Shown: one piece after another, positions 1 through 42,045 of the stretch
Position numbering within the stretch: the stretch's first letter is position 1
How the letters are laid out: each line of letters begins with the position of its first letter
Source: Dallia pectoralis
Taxonomy: Eukaryota > Chordata > Actinopteri > Esociformes > Umbridae
Length of the DNA: 64,000 nucleotides
Assembly (NCBI GenBank): GCA_029465975.1
Contig: CM055759.1
Location: 124,001 to 188,000, forward strand
Reading direction: 5' to 3'
Notes under the pieces: generated by a model
Told to the model about the DNA's origin: nothing
What the model saw: the letters and a program-made list of their open reading frames with translations, nothing else
Databases searched by the model: none
Translations under genes and position numbers: made by a program

Positions 1-149
1 GCCATGTTAATACATTAGACTTGTTTGGAACGTGTATAATATAAAGCTATAATGCACCTTTGTGTTGTTGGCCAAAACACACTCCTTGTTGCCATAGTGC
101 TTAAATAAACAGTAACATTTTTATAAATTGTTCACAACCGAGGCCAGCC

Positions 150-411
150 AAAGTCTAGATGAGCACAGCCGAGGTCTATATGAGGCCAGCCGAGGTCTAG
201 ATGAGGCCAGCCGAGGTCTAGATGAGCACAGCCGAGGTCTATATGAGGCCAGCCGAAGTCTAGATGAGGCCAGCCGAGGTCTAGATGAGGCCAGCCGAGG
301 TCTAGATGAGGCCAGCCGAGGTCTATATGAGGCCAGCCGAGGTCTATATGAGGCCAGCCGAGGTCTATATGAGGCCAGCCGAGGTCTATATGAGGCCAGC
401 CGAGGTCTAGA
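150..411. repeat. 21-bp minisatellite
   Basis: About 12 units of GAGGCCAGCCGAGGTCTATA(T), with GATGAGCAC variants. It gives a spurious open frame (EASRGLY). Confidence 0.95.
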
Positions 412-1350
412 TGAGTTGGCTGATGTCCTAACTCCAGTACCTAGCTCTAGATGAGTTGGCTGATGTCCTAACTCCAGTACCTAGGTCTATATGAGTTGGC
501 TGATGTCCTAACTCCAGTACCTAGGTCTGGATGAGTTGGCTGATGTCCTAACTCCAGTACCTAGGTCTATATGAGTTGGCTGATGTCCTAACTCCAGTAC
601 CTAGGTCTGGATGAGTTGGCTGATGTCCTAACTCCAGTACCTAGGTCTGGATGAGTTGGCTGATGTCCTCACTCCAGTAGCTAGGTCTATATGAGTTGGC
701 TGATGTCCTAACTCCAGTAGCTAGGTCTATATGAGTTGGCTGATGTCCTCACTCCAGTAGCTAGGTCTGGATGAGTTGGCTGATGTCCTAACTCCAGTAG
801 CTAGGTCTATATGAGTTGGCTGATGTCCTAACTCCAGTAGCTAGGTCTGGATGAGTTGGCTGATGTCCTAACTCCAGTAGCTAGGTCTGGATGAGTTGGC
901 TGATGTCCTAACTCCAGTAGCTAGGTCTGGATGAGTTGGCTGATGTCCTAACTCCAGTACCTAGGTCTATATGAGTTGGCTGATGTCCTCACTCCAGTAG
1001 CTAGGTCTATATGAGTTGGCTGATGTCCTCACTCCAGTAGCTAGGTCTGGATGAGTTGGCTGATGTCCTAACTCCAGTAGCTAGGTCTATATGAGTTGGC
1101 TGATGTCCTAACTCCAGTAGCTAGGTCTGGATGTCCTCACTCCAGTAGCTAGGTCTGGATGAGTTGGCTGATGTCCTCACTCCAGTAGCTAGGTCTGGAT
1201 GAGTTGGCTGATGTCCTAACTCCAGTAGCTAGGTCTATATGAGTTGGCTGATGTCCTCACTCCAGTAGCTAGGTCTGGATGAGTTGGCTGATGTCCTAAC
1301 TCCAGTAGCTAGGTCTATACGAGTTGGCTGATGTCCTAACTCCAGTACGC
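412..1350. repeat. 40-bp minisatellite
   Basis: About 23 units containing GAGTTGGCTGATGTCCT and CTAGGTCTATAT or CTAGGTCTGG. It abuts the 21-bp array and shares its AGGTCTATATGAG segment. Confidence 0.95.
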
Positions 1351-1955
1351 CAGTAAGGGTTTTAACTACAAAATGTCTTAAATATGAGTATCATCTAACA
1401 CAATTTACACAGCAAGTAGGTAGTGTGTGTTAAGGTTAATTTGGAAAGGGTTTGCAGTGACAAAAAAGTGTGAGGATAAAGTTATTTTTTAGGGTTAGGA
1501 TTAGATGGGTCAGGGTTAGATGGGTTTGTGAGGACATAAACATGTTTGTGCCATCAGAACATTTGGAATTAAAACGCAATTTCCATTTACCAAACTTGTT
1601 GAACAAAACCATAAAGAAACTGAAAGGTGGGTCTCTGGGATCAGTTAGTGATGAGAGTCAAGAACTGAGTAAAGAAACCAGATCCAAATGACTGTGTTCA
1701 CATTTGCCACTCTATTGAAACAATACATTAATGCTGAAAAAAGTATGCTTGTGATAATTATAACAGCGTTAAAACTATCATGGTACAATGGGAACCCCAC
1801 CAAGAAAACCCAAATAAAACAATACGCATCATCACATGTGAAAGAGCTTCTCTGTTTTCAAAGTTATTGTTTTACTTAGAGTGAAAAGGAATAGAGTAAC
1901 AGACTGAGAGTGTGAAGGAGGTAACGCAATCAAGAGCGGATCAACACAAAGACAC
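1351..1955. other. Unique sequence, nothing recognised
   Basis: AT-rich non-repetitive stretch downstream of klhdc3. Short frames at 1470 and 1688 show no recognisable domain. A few TTAGGG-like motifs lie at 1490-1520. Confidence 0.6.
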
Positions 1956-2705
<750 letters not shown>

Positions 2706-2754
2706 TATTGGGTCAGCTAACTCAGTCCAGACCAGGCTATATAGGGGCTTCATA

Positions 2755-2998
2755 GTGGATGTATGGTTCTGTGGTTGCCAGGTCCTCTTGGGCTTCATTG
2801 GGATGTATGGTACTGTGGTTGCCAGGTCCTCTTGGGCTTCATTGGGATGTATGGTACTGTGGTTGCCAGGTCCTCTTGGGCTTAGTGGATGTATGGTACT
2901 GTGGTTGCCAGGACCTCTTGGGCTTAGTGGATGTATGGTACTGTGGTTGCCAGGTCCTCTTGGGCTTAGTGGATGTATGGTAATGTGGTTGCCAGGGT
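2755..2998. repeat. 42-44-bp minisatellite in the klhdc3 3' UTR region
   Basis: About 5.5 units containing ATGTATGGTACTGTGGTTGC and CTCTTGGGCTT. It begins within 10 bp after the klhdc3 stop codon on the minus strand, so it is probably transcribed in the 3' UTR. Confidence 0.9.
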
Positions 2999-3005
2999 TG
3001 CTAGT

Positions 3006-31989
<28,984 letters not shown>

Positions 31990-32126
31990 CCCACGCTAAC
32001 TGCTGCCCAGAGCCAATCGGCTAGCTCGTCAATGACGGTCTGCTCCCTGGAAGCCTTTTCCTGGGTTCAAACCATCACTGCCTGTTCTGCCAGTAGCCCA
32101 TCTACCCACAAACAGGCTCTGCCTAC
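31990..32126 (-). other. klhdc3: klhdc3 5' UTR part of the first coding exon, with two tiny uORFs
   Basis: A 3' splice site (AG at 32128-32127 on the minus strand, preceded by a T-rich stretch) would begin this exon at 32126, implying a further non-coding exon upstream. Between it and the klhdc3 ATG there are two minus-strand ATGs that open only very short frames (MGYWQNRQ and MV), each ended by a stop before the main ATG. The extent is inferred from splice consensus only. Confidence 0.45.
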
Positions 32127-32234
32127 CTAGACCAAACACAGAGCGACAAAGACATAACAAGAAAATAGATATAAAAACTCTTAGGCAAAGTTCTGTGAAG
32201 CATGTCAACAGTAACTGTCTGTTGTGATGCTAAC

Positions 32235-32562
32235 AGCTTCCCAGACCCGCCCATCGTCCCAGACCCGCCCATCGTCCCAGACCCGCCCCTCGCCCCAGAC
32301 CCGCCCCTCGCCCCAGACCCGCCCATCGCCCCAGACCCGCCCATCGCCCCAGACCCGCCCATCGCCCCAGACCCGCCCATCGCCTCAGACCCGCCCATCG
32401 CCTCAGACCCGCCCATCGCCCCAGACCCGCCCATCGCCCCAGCCCATCGCCCCAGACCCGCCCATCGCCCCAGACCCGCCCATCGTCCCAGACCCGCCCA
32501 TCGCCCCAGACCCGCCCATCGTCCCAGACCCGCCCATCGCCCCAGACCCGCCCACACATACC
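32235..32562. repeat. 18-bp GC-rich minisatellite
   Basis: About 18 units of AGACCCGCCCATCGCCCC. The repeated CCCGCCC words resemble GC-boxes. It lies upstream of the klhdc3 5' UTR exon. Confidence 0.95.
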
Positions 32563-32903
32563 ACACACTGGTATATCCACACACACACACTGGTATATCC
32601 ACACACACACTGGTCTATCCACACACACACTGGTCTATCCACACACACACTGGTCTATCCACACACACACTGGTCTATCCACACACACACTGGTCTATCC
32701 ACACACACACTGGTATATCCACACACACACTGGTATATCCACACACACACTGGTATATCCACACACACACTGGTATATCCACACACACACTGGTATATCC
32801 ACACACACACTGGTATATCCACACACACACTGGTATATCCACACACACACTGGTATATCCACACACACACTGGTATATCCACACACACACTGGTATATCC
32901 ATA
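32563..32903. repeat. 20-bp minisatellite
   Basis: About 17 units of TGGTATATCCACACACACAC, with a GTCTATCC subtype at 32610-32690. It abuts the 18-bp array. Confidence 0.96.
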
Positions 32904-34039
32904 TATTATCATAATATTGTTATGATCCTATTTCTAACGATGTGTATGTAATAGTTTCCTATAGCTCGGCAAACTGAGAAAACGAAGGCTGTATATGACA
33001 CCAGACCCTACATAGCCGCTGGGCAACTCGCCAAATATACAAATGACATACTTTGCCCTAGAAGAACTGGACTACTTTGTCAATAGCAATGTTCACTATT
33101 TTAGGAAGCGGTAATTTGGGAATCCTATCCTACACTTCTCTGTCAACCACTGTCTGCTTTTCAAGTGACCTCCAACCTTCAATAGCACTTAAAAATAAAC
33201 CCCATACGGGACTATTTATCACAAACTCTTCTATTTGAGGATCACACGTCATTAAGAGGCACCTAAAACAGGACACGAGCCAAACGACGCTACTGACTAC
33301 ATTATATAATATGGTTGCTTTGGGGGACAAATATGGTCATATCAGATGATTTCTTCCAGCTAGTAAGTTAATAGTATGTTTCAAAGCAGCTACTGTACTG
33401 TAGAAATAATAATAATAACTCAGTAGGTCGCTACAGTGGCTTCCTGGCTAGAGAGACAGATACCTATCTAGCTAGTAACTACTGTACATGGCTATTACTC
33501 ATATTATTAGTAGTACAATTATATACTACCTATGTAGATTAGTAAACCAGCACTATAGAGAGTTAGCAAAGCTTCTGAGAAGTAATGCCTGTTTTTACCA
33601 ATAACTTTAATAAACATTATCAGCAATGCAGCTACATTTAGCTAGCTAACTTTTCACGTGTTGTAGCTGGTTAACTACTAGCTAAAAATAATTGTCTGAC
33701 TATAGTTATACAACCCTAAAGCTATCTGAACAAGTACAGTAAAATAACACAGTACAATAACTAGCTACACCCCACACAAGCTAGTTTAGTAAGATAACGA
33801 CACATACCGTTACCATAGTGTTAGCTAGTTTAATAAAATAACGACACATACCATTACAATAGTGTTAACTAGTTTAGTAAGATAACGACACATACCGTTA
33901 CAATAGTGTATCTGGAAGTGATCATAACTAATACTGGCATTTAATTACGAGCTATGTAAGCAGCATATGTGTAAGTATCTGTATATATGTAATGTAGCAT
34001 GCAGTATGTGTAAGCATATGTGTCGTATATGTGTAGTAT
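32904..34039. other. Non-coding AT-rich sequence upstream of klhdc3
   Basis: No gene recognised. A repeat of about 52 bp (core TTTAGTAAGATAACGACACA) occurs three times at 33780-33905, and TATGTGTAAG repeats lie at 33960-34045. Confidence 0.55.
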
Positions 34040-34212
34040 ATGTGTAGGTATATAATCAGACTGGCCCGTCTGGCACCAACAACCGTGCCACGCTCAAAAT
34101 TGCTTAAATCACCTTTCTTTCCCATTCTGACATTCAGTTTGGAGTTCAGGAGATTGTCTTGACCAGGACCACACGCCTAAATGCATTGAAGAAACTGCCA
34201 TGTGATTGGTTG

Positions 34213-34933
34213 TAGGGGTGCACGATATATCGACTCTATACCTTTATTGCGATATCACGTTGCGCAATATCAATGTTGAAAATGTCGCAAGAAGTGCCAT
34301 ATTTATTTATACATTTATTCTGTGGAGAGACTATTGTCTATTGGCTTTGTGGCTTAGTTGTGTTCGATTTAAGCGCACGCTTGAAAACTATATATAATGA
34401 TCATGTTTCATTGGCCAGTTGCCCTGTCACATGCAAGTGTGAGCGAACGGGTCCACTAAACGAACAGATCCAGATTACGCGTGACGTATGTGTGAGCGCA
34501 CGGGTCCACTAAACGAACAGACCCTATGGAACACGTGACGTATGTGTTAACTCCGACAACGTGAGTGAAGAGAAATAGAGACCCCCGGACAAAGCGAGAA
34601 AAGGCGAGTTAGAGAAGCTAAAGAAAAGTTTTTAAAGCAAACTAATGTCGCTCAATCTGTTGTACCCTGCAAAACCTGCGGTATGGTGATACACCAGGCA
34701 AGAGGAAATACAAGCAAGCTATTCTCCCATCTTAAAAACCACCACAAGCCACTATGGGATGAGTGCAAACGCCACAATCAATTTTGTTCATATATATATT
34801 AATCTATTTTGAGGCATTTTCCCATAACTTGTGTGTTTTTACATATGTTTAAGAATATCTAAATGAATATCGATATCACAATATTCATGATCAATATCGC
34901 AATATCACATTTTGTCAATATCGTGCACCCCTA
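34213..34933. mobile_element. Non-autonomous hAT-type element with intact ends and 8-bp target duplication
   Basis: Ends are TAGGGGTGCACGATAT and its inverse ATATCGTGCACCCCTA, flanked on both sides by ATTGGTTG (34205-34212 and 34934-34941), an 8-bp target-site duplication typical of hAT transposons. Length is 721 bp. Sub-terminal regions are rich in ATATCGATAT-like palindromic segments. No transposase catalytic domain is present. Confidence 0.93.
34628..34803 (+). pseudogene. BED zinc-finger remnant of hAT transposase
   Basis: One frame reads VVPCKTCGMVIHQARG, continues through TSKLFSHLKNHHKP and ends at a TAA. The two Cys (codons at 34668 and 34677) and the downstream His pair form a BED-type finger, the DNA-binding module at the N-terminus of hAT transposases. 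The rest of the protein is missing. Confidence 0.75.
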
Positions 34934-35009
34934 ATTGGTTGCTTAGATAATTGCATTAATGAGAAATTGAACAAGTGTTCCTAATAATCCTTTAGGTGAG
35001 TATATGTGT

Positions 35010-35130
35010 AAGTATATGTGTAAGTATGTGTGTAAGCATATGTGTAAGTATGTAGTGTAGTGTGTAGTATATGTGTAAGTATGTGTGTAAGTATATGTGG
35101 GTAAGTATATGTGTGTAAGTATGTGTGTCT
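35010..35130. repeat. GTATATGTGTAA short array
   Basis: Irregular units of about 12 bp following the dispersed repeat. Confidence 0.75.
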
Positions 35131-35184
35131 ATTATCTAATCAAGGCTTCCATCAAAATGTAAACCTGGGAAACCCCATTATAGT

Positions 35185-35640
35185 ACAGTGTAGTCTGCTA
35201 ACCGGGTTACCTTGGAGTAATCTAGTAGTATTATAGTACAGTGTAGTACAGGGTTACCTTGGTGTCATCTAGTAGTATTATAGTACAGGTTAGTAACAGG
35301 GTTATCTTGGTGTCATCTAGTAGTATTATAGTACAGGTTAGTAACAGGGTTATCTTGGTGTCATCTAGCAGTATTATAGTACAGGGCAGTACAGGGTTGC
35401 CTTGGTGTCATCTAGTAGTATTATAGTACAGGGCAGTACAGGGTTGCCTTGGTGTCATCCAGTAGTATTATAGTACAGGGTAGTAACAGGGTTGCCTTGG
35501 TGTCATCCAGTAGTATTATAGTACAGGGTAGTAACAGGGTTGCCTTGGTGTCATCTAGTATTATTATAGTACAGGGTAGTAACAGTTTTACCTTGGTGTC
35601 ATCTAGCAGTATTATAGTACAGTGTAGTACAGGGTTGCCT
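35185..35640. repeat. 48-bp minisatellite
   Basis: About 9 units containing GTGTCATCTAGTAGTATTAT and AGTACAGGGTAGTAACAGGG. Confidence 0.93.
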
Positions 35641-37135
35641 TGGTGAAATCTAGTAGTATTATAGTAATCTAGTAGTATTATAGTAGTATTACATTGGTGT
35701 AATCTAGTAGTATTATAGTACAGGGTTGCCTTGGTGTAATCTAGTAGTATTATAGTAATCTAGTAGTATTCTAGTAATCTAGTAGTATTATAGTAGTATT
35801 ACATTGGTGTAATCTAGTAGTATTATAGTACAGGGTTGCCTTGGTGTAATCTAGTAGTATTATCGTAATCTAGTAGTATTATAGTAATCTAGTAGTATTA
35901 TAGTAGTATTACATTGGTGTAATCTAGTAGTATTATAGTACCGGGTTGCCTTGGTGTAATCTAGTAGTATTATAGTAATCTAGTAGTATTCTAGTAATCT
36001 AACAGTATTATAGTAGTATTACCTTGGTGTAATCTAGTAGTATTATAGTAGTATTATAGTAGTATTACATTGGTGTAATCTAGTAGTATTATAGTACCTA
36101 GTAGTATTATAGTAATCTAGTAGTATTCTAGTAATCTAACAGTATTGTAATTACATTGGTGTAATCTAGTAGTATTATAGTACCGGGTTGCCTTGGTGTA
36201 ATCTAAGTATTATAGTAATCTAGTATTTCTAGTAATCTAGTAGTATTATAGTAGTATTACATTGGTGTAATCTAGTAGTATTATAGTACCGTATTTTAGT
36301 AATCTAGTAGTATTCTAGTAATCTAACAGTATTATAGTAGTATTACCTATTATAGTGTAATCTAGTAGTATTATAGTAATCTAGTAGTATTCTAGTAATC
36401 TAGTAGTATTATAGTAGTATTACATTGGTGTAATCTAGTAGTATTATAGTACCGGGTTGCCTTGGTGTAATCTAGTAGTATTATAGTAATCTAGTAGTAT
36501 TCTAGTAATCTAACAGTATTATAGTAGTATTACCTTGGTGTAATCTAGTAGTATTATAGTAATCTAGTAGTATTCTAGTAATCTAACAGTATTATAGTAG
36601 TATTACCTTGGTGTAATCTAGTAGTATTATAGTAATCTAGTAGTATTCTAGTAATCTAACAGTATTATAGTAGTATTACCTTGGTGTAATCTAGTAGTAT
36701 TATAGTAATCTAGTAGTATTCTAGTAATCTAACAGTATTATAGTAGTATTACCTTGGTGTAATCTAGTAGTATTATAGTAATCTAGTAGTATTCTAGTAA
36801 TCTAACAGTATTATAGTAGTATTACCTTGGTGTAATCTAGTAGTATTATAGTAATCTAGTAGTATTCTAGTAATCTAACAGTATTATAGTAGTATTACCT
36901 TGGTGTAATCTAGTAGTATTATAGTAATCTAGTAGTATTCTAGTAATCTAACAGTATTATAGTAGTATTACCTTGGTGTAATCTAGTAGTATTATAGTAA
37001 TCTAGTAGTATTCTAGTAATCTAACAGTATTATAGTAGTATTACCTTGGTGTAATCTAGTAGTATTATAGTAATCTAGTAGTATTCTAGTAATCTAACAG
37101 TATTATAGTAGTATTACCTTGGTGTAATCTAGTAG
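35641..37135. repeat. 73-bp minisatellite built of shorter AATCTAGTAGTATTATAGT words
   Basis: Irregular in its first half and then about nine near-perfect 73-bp units from 36480 to 37130, themselves composed of diverged 20-bp sub-units. Derived from the neighbouring 48-bp array by shared TCTAGTAGTATTATAGTA. Confidence 0.94.
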
Positions 37136-38200
37136 TCCATCCACTCGTAATATTAATGGTGTCAAGAGTTTCTTAAATCCACGTTGCTGTCAAAACTACG
37201 AAAAACCCAAAATAATAAATAAGTACAAATTAATGATCAGCTGACATTCAACCCGTTTTCTAACCGAACTACATGTCGGTGTTATTATGCGTAACGGGTT
37301 AAATAATACTATTATTAATAGCACTGCAGCACATCTTATTTAATTAGTAAACTGGCATGTTGACTTATTGAAGTTAGCTAGCATGTTGACTCCATGTTCC
37401 CATCTACCAACGCGGCTGCGTCAACGAGGCTGCGCAGAGACCCGAACAGATTGGTTGTGGGAAACGTAGTCAAATTGTCCATAGGATATATATATACAAA
37501 TAGGATATATTACAGAAACAGCGCCTCTCCGTGGTTGTGACACACAATTGTCTTACATACTTTTACATTTGTCCGTTAACTGGCGCTGTTTTAGAATAAG
37601 CTACATCTATCACTACAAATAAGAAAATAAACTCTAAAGGTTACTATTGATTCTGCATTTATGGGATACAACCATGAACACAACACCTTCCCTGACCACT
37701 TTAATCCTCAGACTAGAATCATATTAACATGTTCCCCATGTTCTTTCTGCCAGTAATGATGGTTGGTCATCGGGGAGAGAGGAAAAGGCCTGCAAGACAA
37801 CAGTAGAACAGCTGGGGGACTGCTTCAACTCCAACCCCACCATCTCTTTTGCTGCCCAGTTCAAAGCACTTTAACCTGCCAGGAATTGGTTGTGGGTGGG
37901 TGGAGGATGGGGGAGGTTATTCTCTACATACCAGCTGCTGTCAGCCTTAGCACAGAGCCAGGCAGGATAATAAGGACATTGTCTCAGTGTCCCCCCCCCA
38001 GAACAGCTGCCCCCTATCTAACCCGCTCCATCTAGTCTATTCACTAACCTGATAAACAGACTTACAGACAGAGGGACAATCAAACACAACAATGTCTCCA
38101 AAGCTTCTTCTCAAGAAAAATAAGTTGTGAGCATTAGTTTGTGGTGTTTGCTATTGAGTAGGTGTGTATGAGTGTTTGTTGTGTGTATATGTTTGTGAAT

Positions 38201-38244
<44 letters not shown>

Positions 38245-38640
38245 TGGCTCCGCCCTGTGACCTGTGACCTGATACAAAGCAGAAGGTGTTCGTTCTGCAC
38301 ATAACTCTACTAGTCATAAGAACTGCACAAACCAAGTGTTGTTGTGGAGGTTCAGGGGACAAGCCAGGGGCAGTGATGGCAGAGCTTACAAATGCCTTGT
38401 GGTAAACTTCAGCCCCTCTCTGAGAATAGTTCAAGTGGTTCATTTCTTCCTGCCCATGAAAAAACTATTTGGATTCTGGAGTGTTCAGAAGGTTTGGTGT
38501 GTACCACCATAGACAGAAATAAACACAGAATTAAGGCAATTCCATGTGAAACAGAAAATAAAAGTATGAAAATAAATTAAAACAAAATTAAAAATGGAAA
38601 AAAATATATATATAATTAATATAAAATATTAACAGAAACT
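37136..38640. other. Unique intergenic sequence between klhdc3 and mymx
   Basis: Apart from the CpG-richer block near 37400 and a GT run at 38205-38242, nothing is recognised. Frames at 37763 and 38111 show no domain. Confidence 0.5.
37385..37500 (-). promoter_or_regulatory. Candidate klhdc3 promoter / non-coding first exon
   Basis: This is the only CpG-richer, non-repetitive block upstream of klhdc3. It contains CG-dense sequence around 37410-37440 and an ATTGG (an inverted CCAAT on the plus strand, hence CCAAT on the minus strand) near 37450. It lies just beyond the 73-bp array. The assignment is positional inference; no TATA box or mapped start is visible. Confidence 0.25.
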
Positions 38641-38654
38641 GACATGTGATCTCC

Positions 38655-39803
38655 ACAGTCTAAAAAGACATACATGTTGTCCACTGTCTAAAGAGACATA
38701 CATGTTGTCCACTGTCTAAAGAGACATACATGTTATCTCCACAGTCTAAAAAGACATACATGTTGTCCACTGTCTAAAGAGACATACATGTTGTCCACTG
38801 TCTAAAGAGACATACATGTTATCTCCACAGTCTAAAAAGACATACATGTTATCTCCACAGTCTAAAGAGACATACATGTTATCTCCACAGTTATCTCCAA
38901 AAAGAGACATACATGACTCCATAAAGAGACATGTTGTCCATACATGTCTAAAGAGACATACATGTTATCTCCACAGTCTAAAGAGACATACATGTTATCT
39001 CCACAGTCTAAAGAGACATACATGTTATCTCCACAGTCTAAAGTCTCCAAAAGAGACATACATGTTATCTCCACAGTCTAAAGAGATCTCCATACATGTT
39101 ATCTCCACAGTCTAAAGAGACATACATGTTATCTCCACAGTCTAAAGAGACATACATGTTATCTCCACAGTCTAAAGAGACATACATGTTATCTCCACAG
39201 TCTAAAGAGACATACATGTTATCTCCACAGTCTAAAGAGACATACATGTTATCTCCACAGTCTAAAGAGACATACATGTTATCTCCACAGTCTAAAGAGA
39301 CATACATGTTATCTCCACAGTCTAAAGAGACATACATGTTATCTCCACAGTCTAAAGAGACATACATGTTATCTCCACAGTCTAAAGAGACATACATGTT
39401 ATCTCCACAGTCTAAAGAGACATACATGTTATCTCCACAGTCTAAAGAGACATACATGTTATCTCCACAGTCTAAAGAGACATACATGTTATCTCCACAG
39501 TCTAAAGAGACATACATGTTATCTCCACAGTCTAAAGAGACATACATGTTATCTCCACAGTCTAAAGAGACATACATGTTATCTCCACAGTCTAAAGAGA
39601 CATACATGTTATCTCCACAGTCTAAAGAGACATACATGTTATCTCCACAGTCTAAAGAGACATACATGTTATCTCCACAGTCTAAAGAGACATACATGTT
39701 ATCTCCACAGTCTAAAGAGACATACATGTTATCTCCACAGTCTAAAGAGACATACATGTTATCTCCACAGTCTAAAGAGACATACATGTTATCTCCACAG
39801 TCT
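38655..39803. repeat. 30-bp minisatellite, extremely homogeneous core
   Basis: About 38 units containing AAAGAGACATACATGTTATC and TCCACAGTCT. From 39100 to 39800 the units are essentially identical; earlier ones are scrambled. Both strands stay open by periodicity only. Confidence 0.97.
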
Positions 39804-39907
39804 CTCTCTTTAACTTTTTCTCTTAACTCCGAAACACATGGTCCTTTAGACCACCCTCCCACCACCCCCACATGGGCAGTTGTTGAAGGCTTGGTCACAT
39901 ACCCCAT

Positions 39908-39908
39908 T

Positions 39909-39945
<37 letters not shown>

Positions 39946-39992
39946 CACACATACACACACACAACACACACACACACAACACACACACACAA
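39908..39992. repeat. CA-rich run
   Basis: Interrupted CA repeat between two minisatellites. Confidence 0.9.
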
Positions 39993-41186
39993 GCCCTAAT
40001 CCAACCATTACACCCTGTATATCCAGCCAAACCCTCTCTTCTATATTTAAGCCCTAATCCAACCATTACACCCATATCCAGCCAAACCCTCTCTTCTAAT
40101 TTAAGCCCTAATCCAACCATTACACCCTGTATATCCAGCCAAACCCTCTCTTCTATATTTAAGCCCTAATCCAACCATTACACCCTGTATATCCAGCCAA
40201 ACCCTCTCTTCTATATTTAAGCCCTAATCCAACCATTACACCCTGTATATCCAGCCAAACCCTCTCTTCTATATTTAAGCCCTAATCCAACCATTACACC
40301 CTGTATATCCAGCCAAACCCTCTCTTCTATATTTAAGCCCTAATCCAACCATTACACCCTGTATATCCAGCCAAACCCTCTCTTCGATATTTAAACCCTA
40401 ATCCAACCATTACACCCTGTATATCCAGCCAAACCCTCTCTTCTATATTTAAGCCTTAATCCAACCATTACACCCTGTATATCCAGCCAAACCCTCTCTT
40501 ATTTAAGCCTATTTAAGCCAAACCCTCTCTTCTATATTTAAGCCTTAATCCAACCATTACACCCTGTATATCCAGCCAAACCCTCTCTTCTATATTTAAG
40601 CCTTAATCCAACCATTACACCCTGTATATCCAGCCAAACCCTCTCTTCTATATTTAAGCCTTAATCCAACCATTACACCCTGTATATCCAGCCAAACCCT
40701 CTCTTCTATATTTAAGCCTTAATCCAACCATTACACCCTGTATATCCAGCCAAACCCTCTCTTCTATATTTAAGCCTTAATCCAACCATTACACCCTGTA
40801 TATCCAGCCAAACCCTCTCTTCTATATTTAAGCCCTAATCCAACCATTACACCCTGTATATCCAGCCAAACCCTCTCTTCTATATTTAAGCCCTAATCCA
40901 ACCATTACACCCTGTATATCCAGCCAAACCCTCTCTTCTATATTTAAGCCCTAATCCAACCATTACACCCTGTATATCCAGCCAAACCCTCTCTTCTATA
41001 TTTAAGCCCTAATCCAACCATTACACCCTGTATATCCAGCCAAACCCTCTCTTCTATATTTAAGCCCTAATCCAACCATTACACCCTGTATATCCAGCCA
41101 AACCCTCTCTTCTATATTTAAGCCCTAATCCAACCATTACACCCTGTATATCCAGCCAAACCCTCTCTTCTATATTAAAGCCCTCA
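39993..41186. repeat. 58-bp minisatellite
   Basis: About 20 units containing AAGCCCTAATCCAACCATTA and CACCCTGTATATCCAGCC. Confidence 0.96.
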
Positions 41187-41480
41187 GATCATTCAGAACT
41201 CTGCTTCAGACATTCATTTACTTTGCTGCCATCAACACTGAATTCACCCCGACATCCATCTGTTACTTTAAGGACGTGTTCTAAACATACTTCTCTACAT
41301 AACTTTTCCCATATTTGGTTCTAGTCATTAGAAAACCTAGGCATCTGGCACAATATTGTGCACTATTGATGGAATAGCAAACCATGTGTGATCTAGATGT
41401 CAGAGTTTAACAGATGAAACACAGAAGACTTTTGTAAGTAATGACAGAGACGTTGACCGGACATTTGCTTGTTACATATT
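41187..41480. other. Unique intergenic sequence
   Basis: Nothing recognised. Confidence 0.5.
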
Positions 41481-42045
41481 GTGCAGTAAACAGTTTTAAA
41501 CCTGTTGGGACACTTTGGGGGCCTTGGTAGAACAGGTTGTGCAGTAAACAGTTTCAAACCTGTTGGGACCCTTTGAGGGCCTCGGTGGAACAGGTTGTGC
41601 AGTAAACAGTTTTAAACGTGTTGGGACCCTTTGAAGGCCTCGGTAGAACAGGTTGTGCAGTAAACAGCTTCAAACCTGTTGGGACCCTTTGGGGGCCTCG
41701 GTGGAACAGGTTGTGCAGTAAACAGTTTTAAACGTGTTGGGACCCTTTGAAGGCCTCGGTAGAATAGGTTGTGCAGTAAACAGCTTCAAACCTGTTGGGA
41801 CCCTTTGGGGGCCTCGGTGGAACAGGTTGTGCAGTAAACAGCACAAATAGCACAAACAGCAGTTGGTAGCTCAGTGGTAGAGTACATGCTTTGTGTGTAT
41901 GACATCCTGGGTTCAAATCCCAGCTGCTCCCCAGGGAGCCGTTGCAAATGAGAAATTGTTCTCAATCGGCCTACCTGGTTAAATAAAAAATAAATAAAAA
42001 CCTGTTGGGACCCTTAGGGGCCCTGGGTAGAACAGGTTGTGCAGT
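41481..42045. repeat. 59-bp minisatellite interrupted by a SINE
   Basis: About 7 units containing GGTTGTGCAGTAAACAG and CCTGTTGGGACCCTTTG; the last unit is separated by the SINE at 41862-42000. Confidence 0.93.
41862..42000 (+). mobile_element. tRNA-derived SINE
   Basis: A polymerase III box A (TAGCTCAGTGGTAGAG, 41868-41883) and box B (GGTTCAAATCC, 41910-41920) are followed by a LINE-like tail ending CCTACCTGGTTAAATAAA and an A-rich end. The tail resembles salmonid-type SINE/LINE tails. It interrupts the 59-bp array. Confidence 0.82.

Larger units (their letters stand above)
34040..35005. mobile_element. Older dispersed teleost repeat split by the hAT element
   Basis: The text GTCTGGCACCAACAACCGTG and CCTAAATGCATTGAAG to the left, and GAACAAGTGTTCCTAATAA to the right, match a repeat I recognise as widespread in fish genomes. 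The hAT element sits inside it, between 34213 and 34933. I cannot give it a reliable family name. Confidence 0.6.

Noticed and set aside
38816..40169. SKETYMLSPQ repeat protein and its antisense
   Set aside because: A 30-bp unit gives open frames on both strands. No unique coding sequence flanks it.
41868..41935. Functional tRNA gene
   Set aside because: Boxes A and B are present but the cloverleaf stems do not pair well, and a SINE tail follows.
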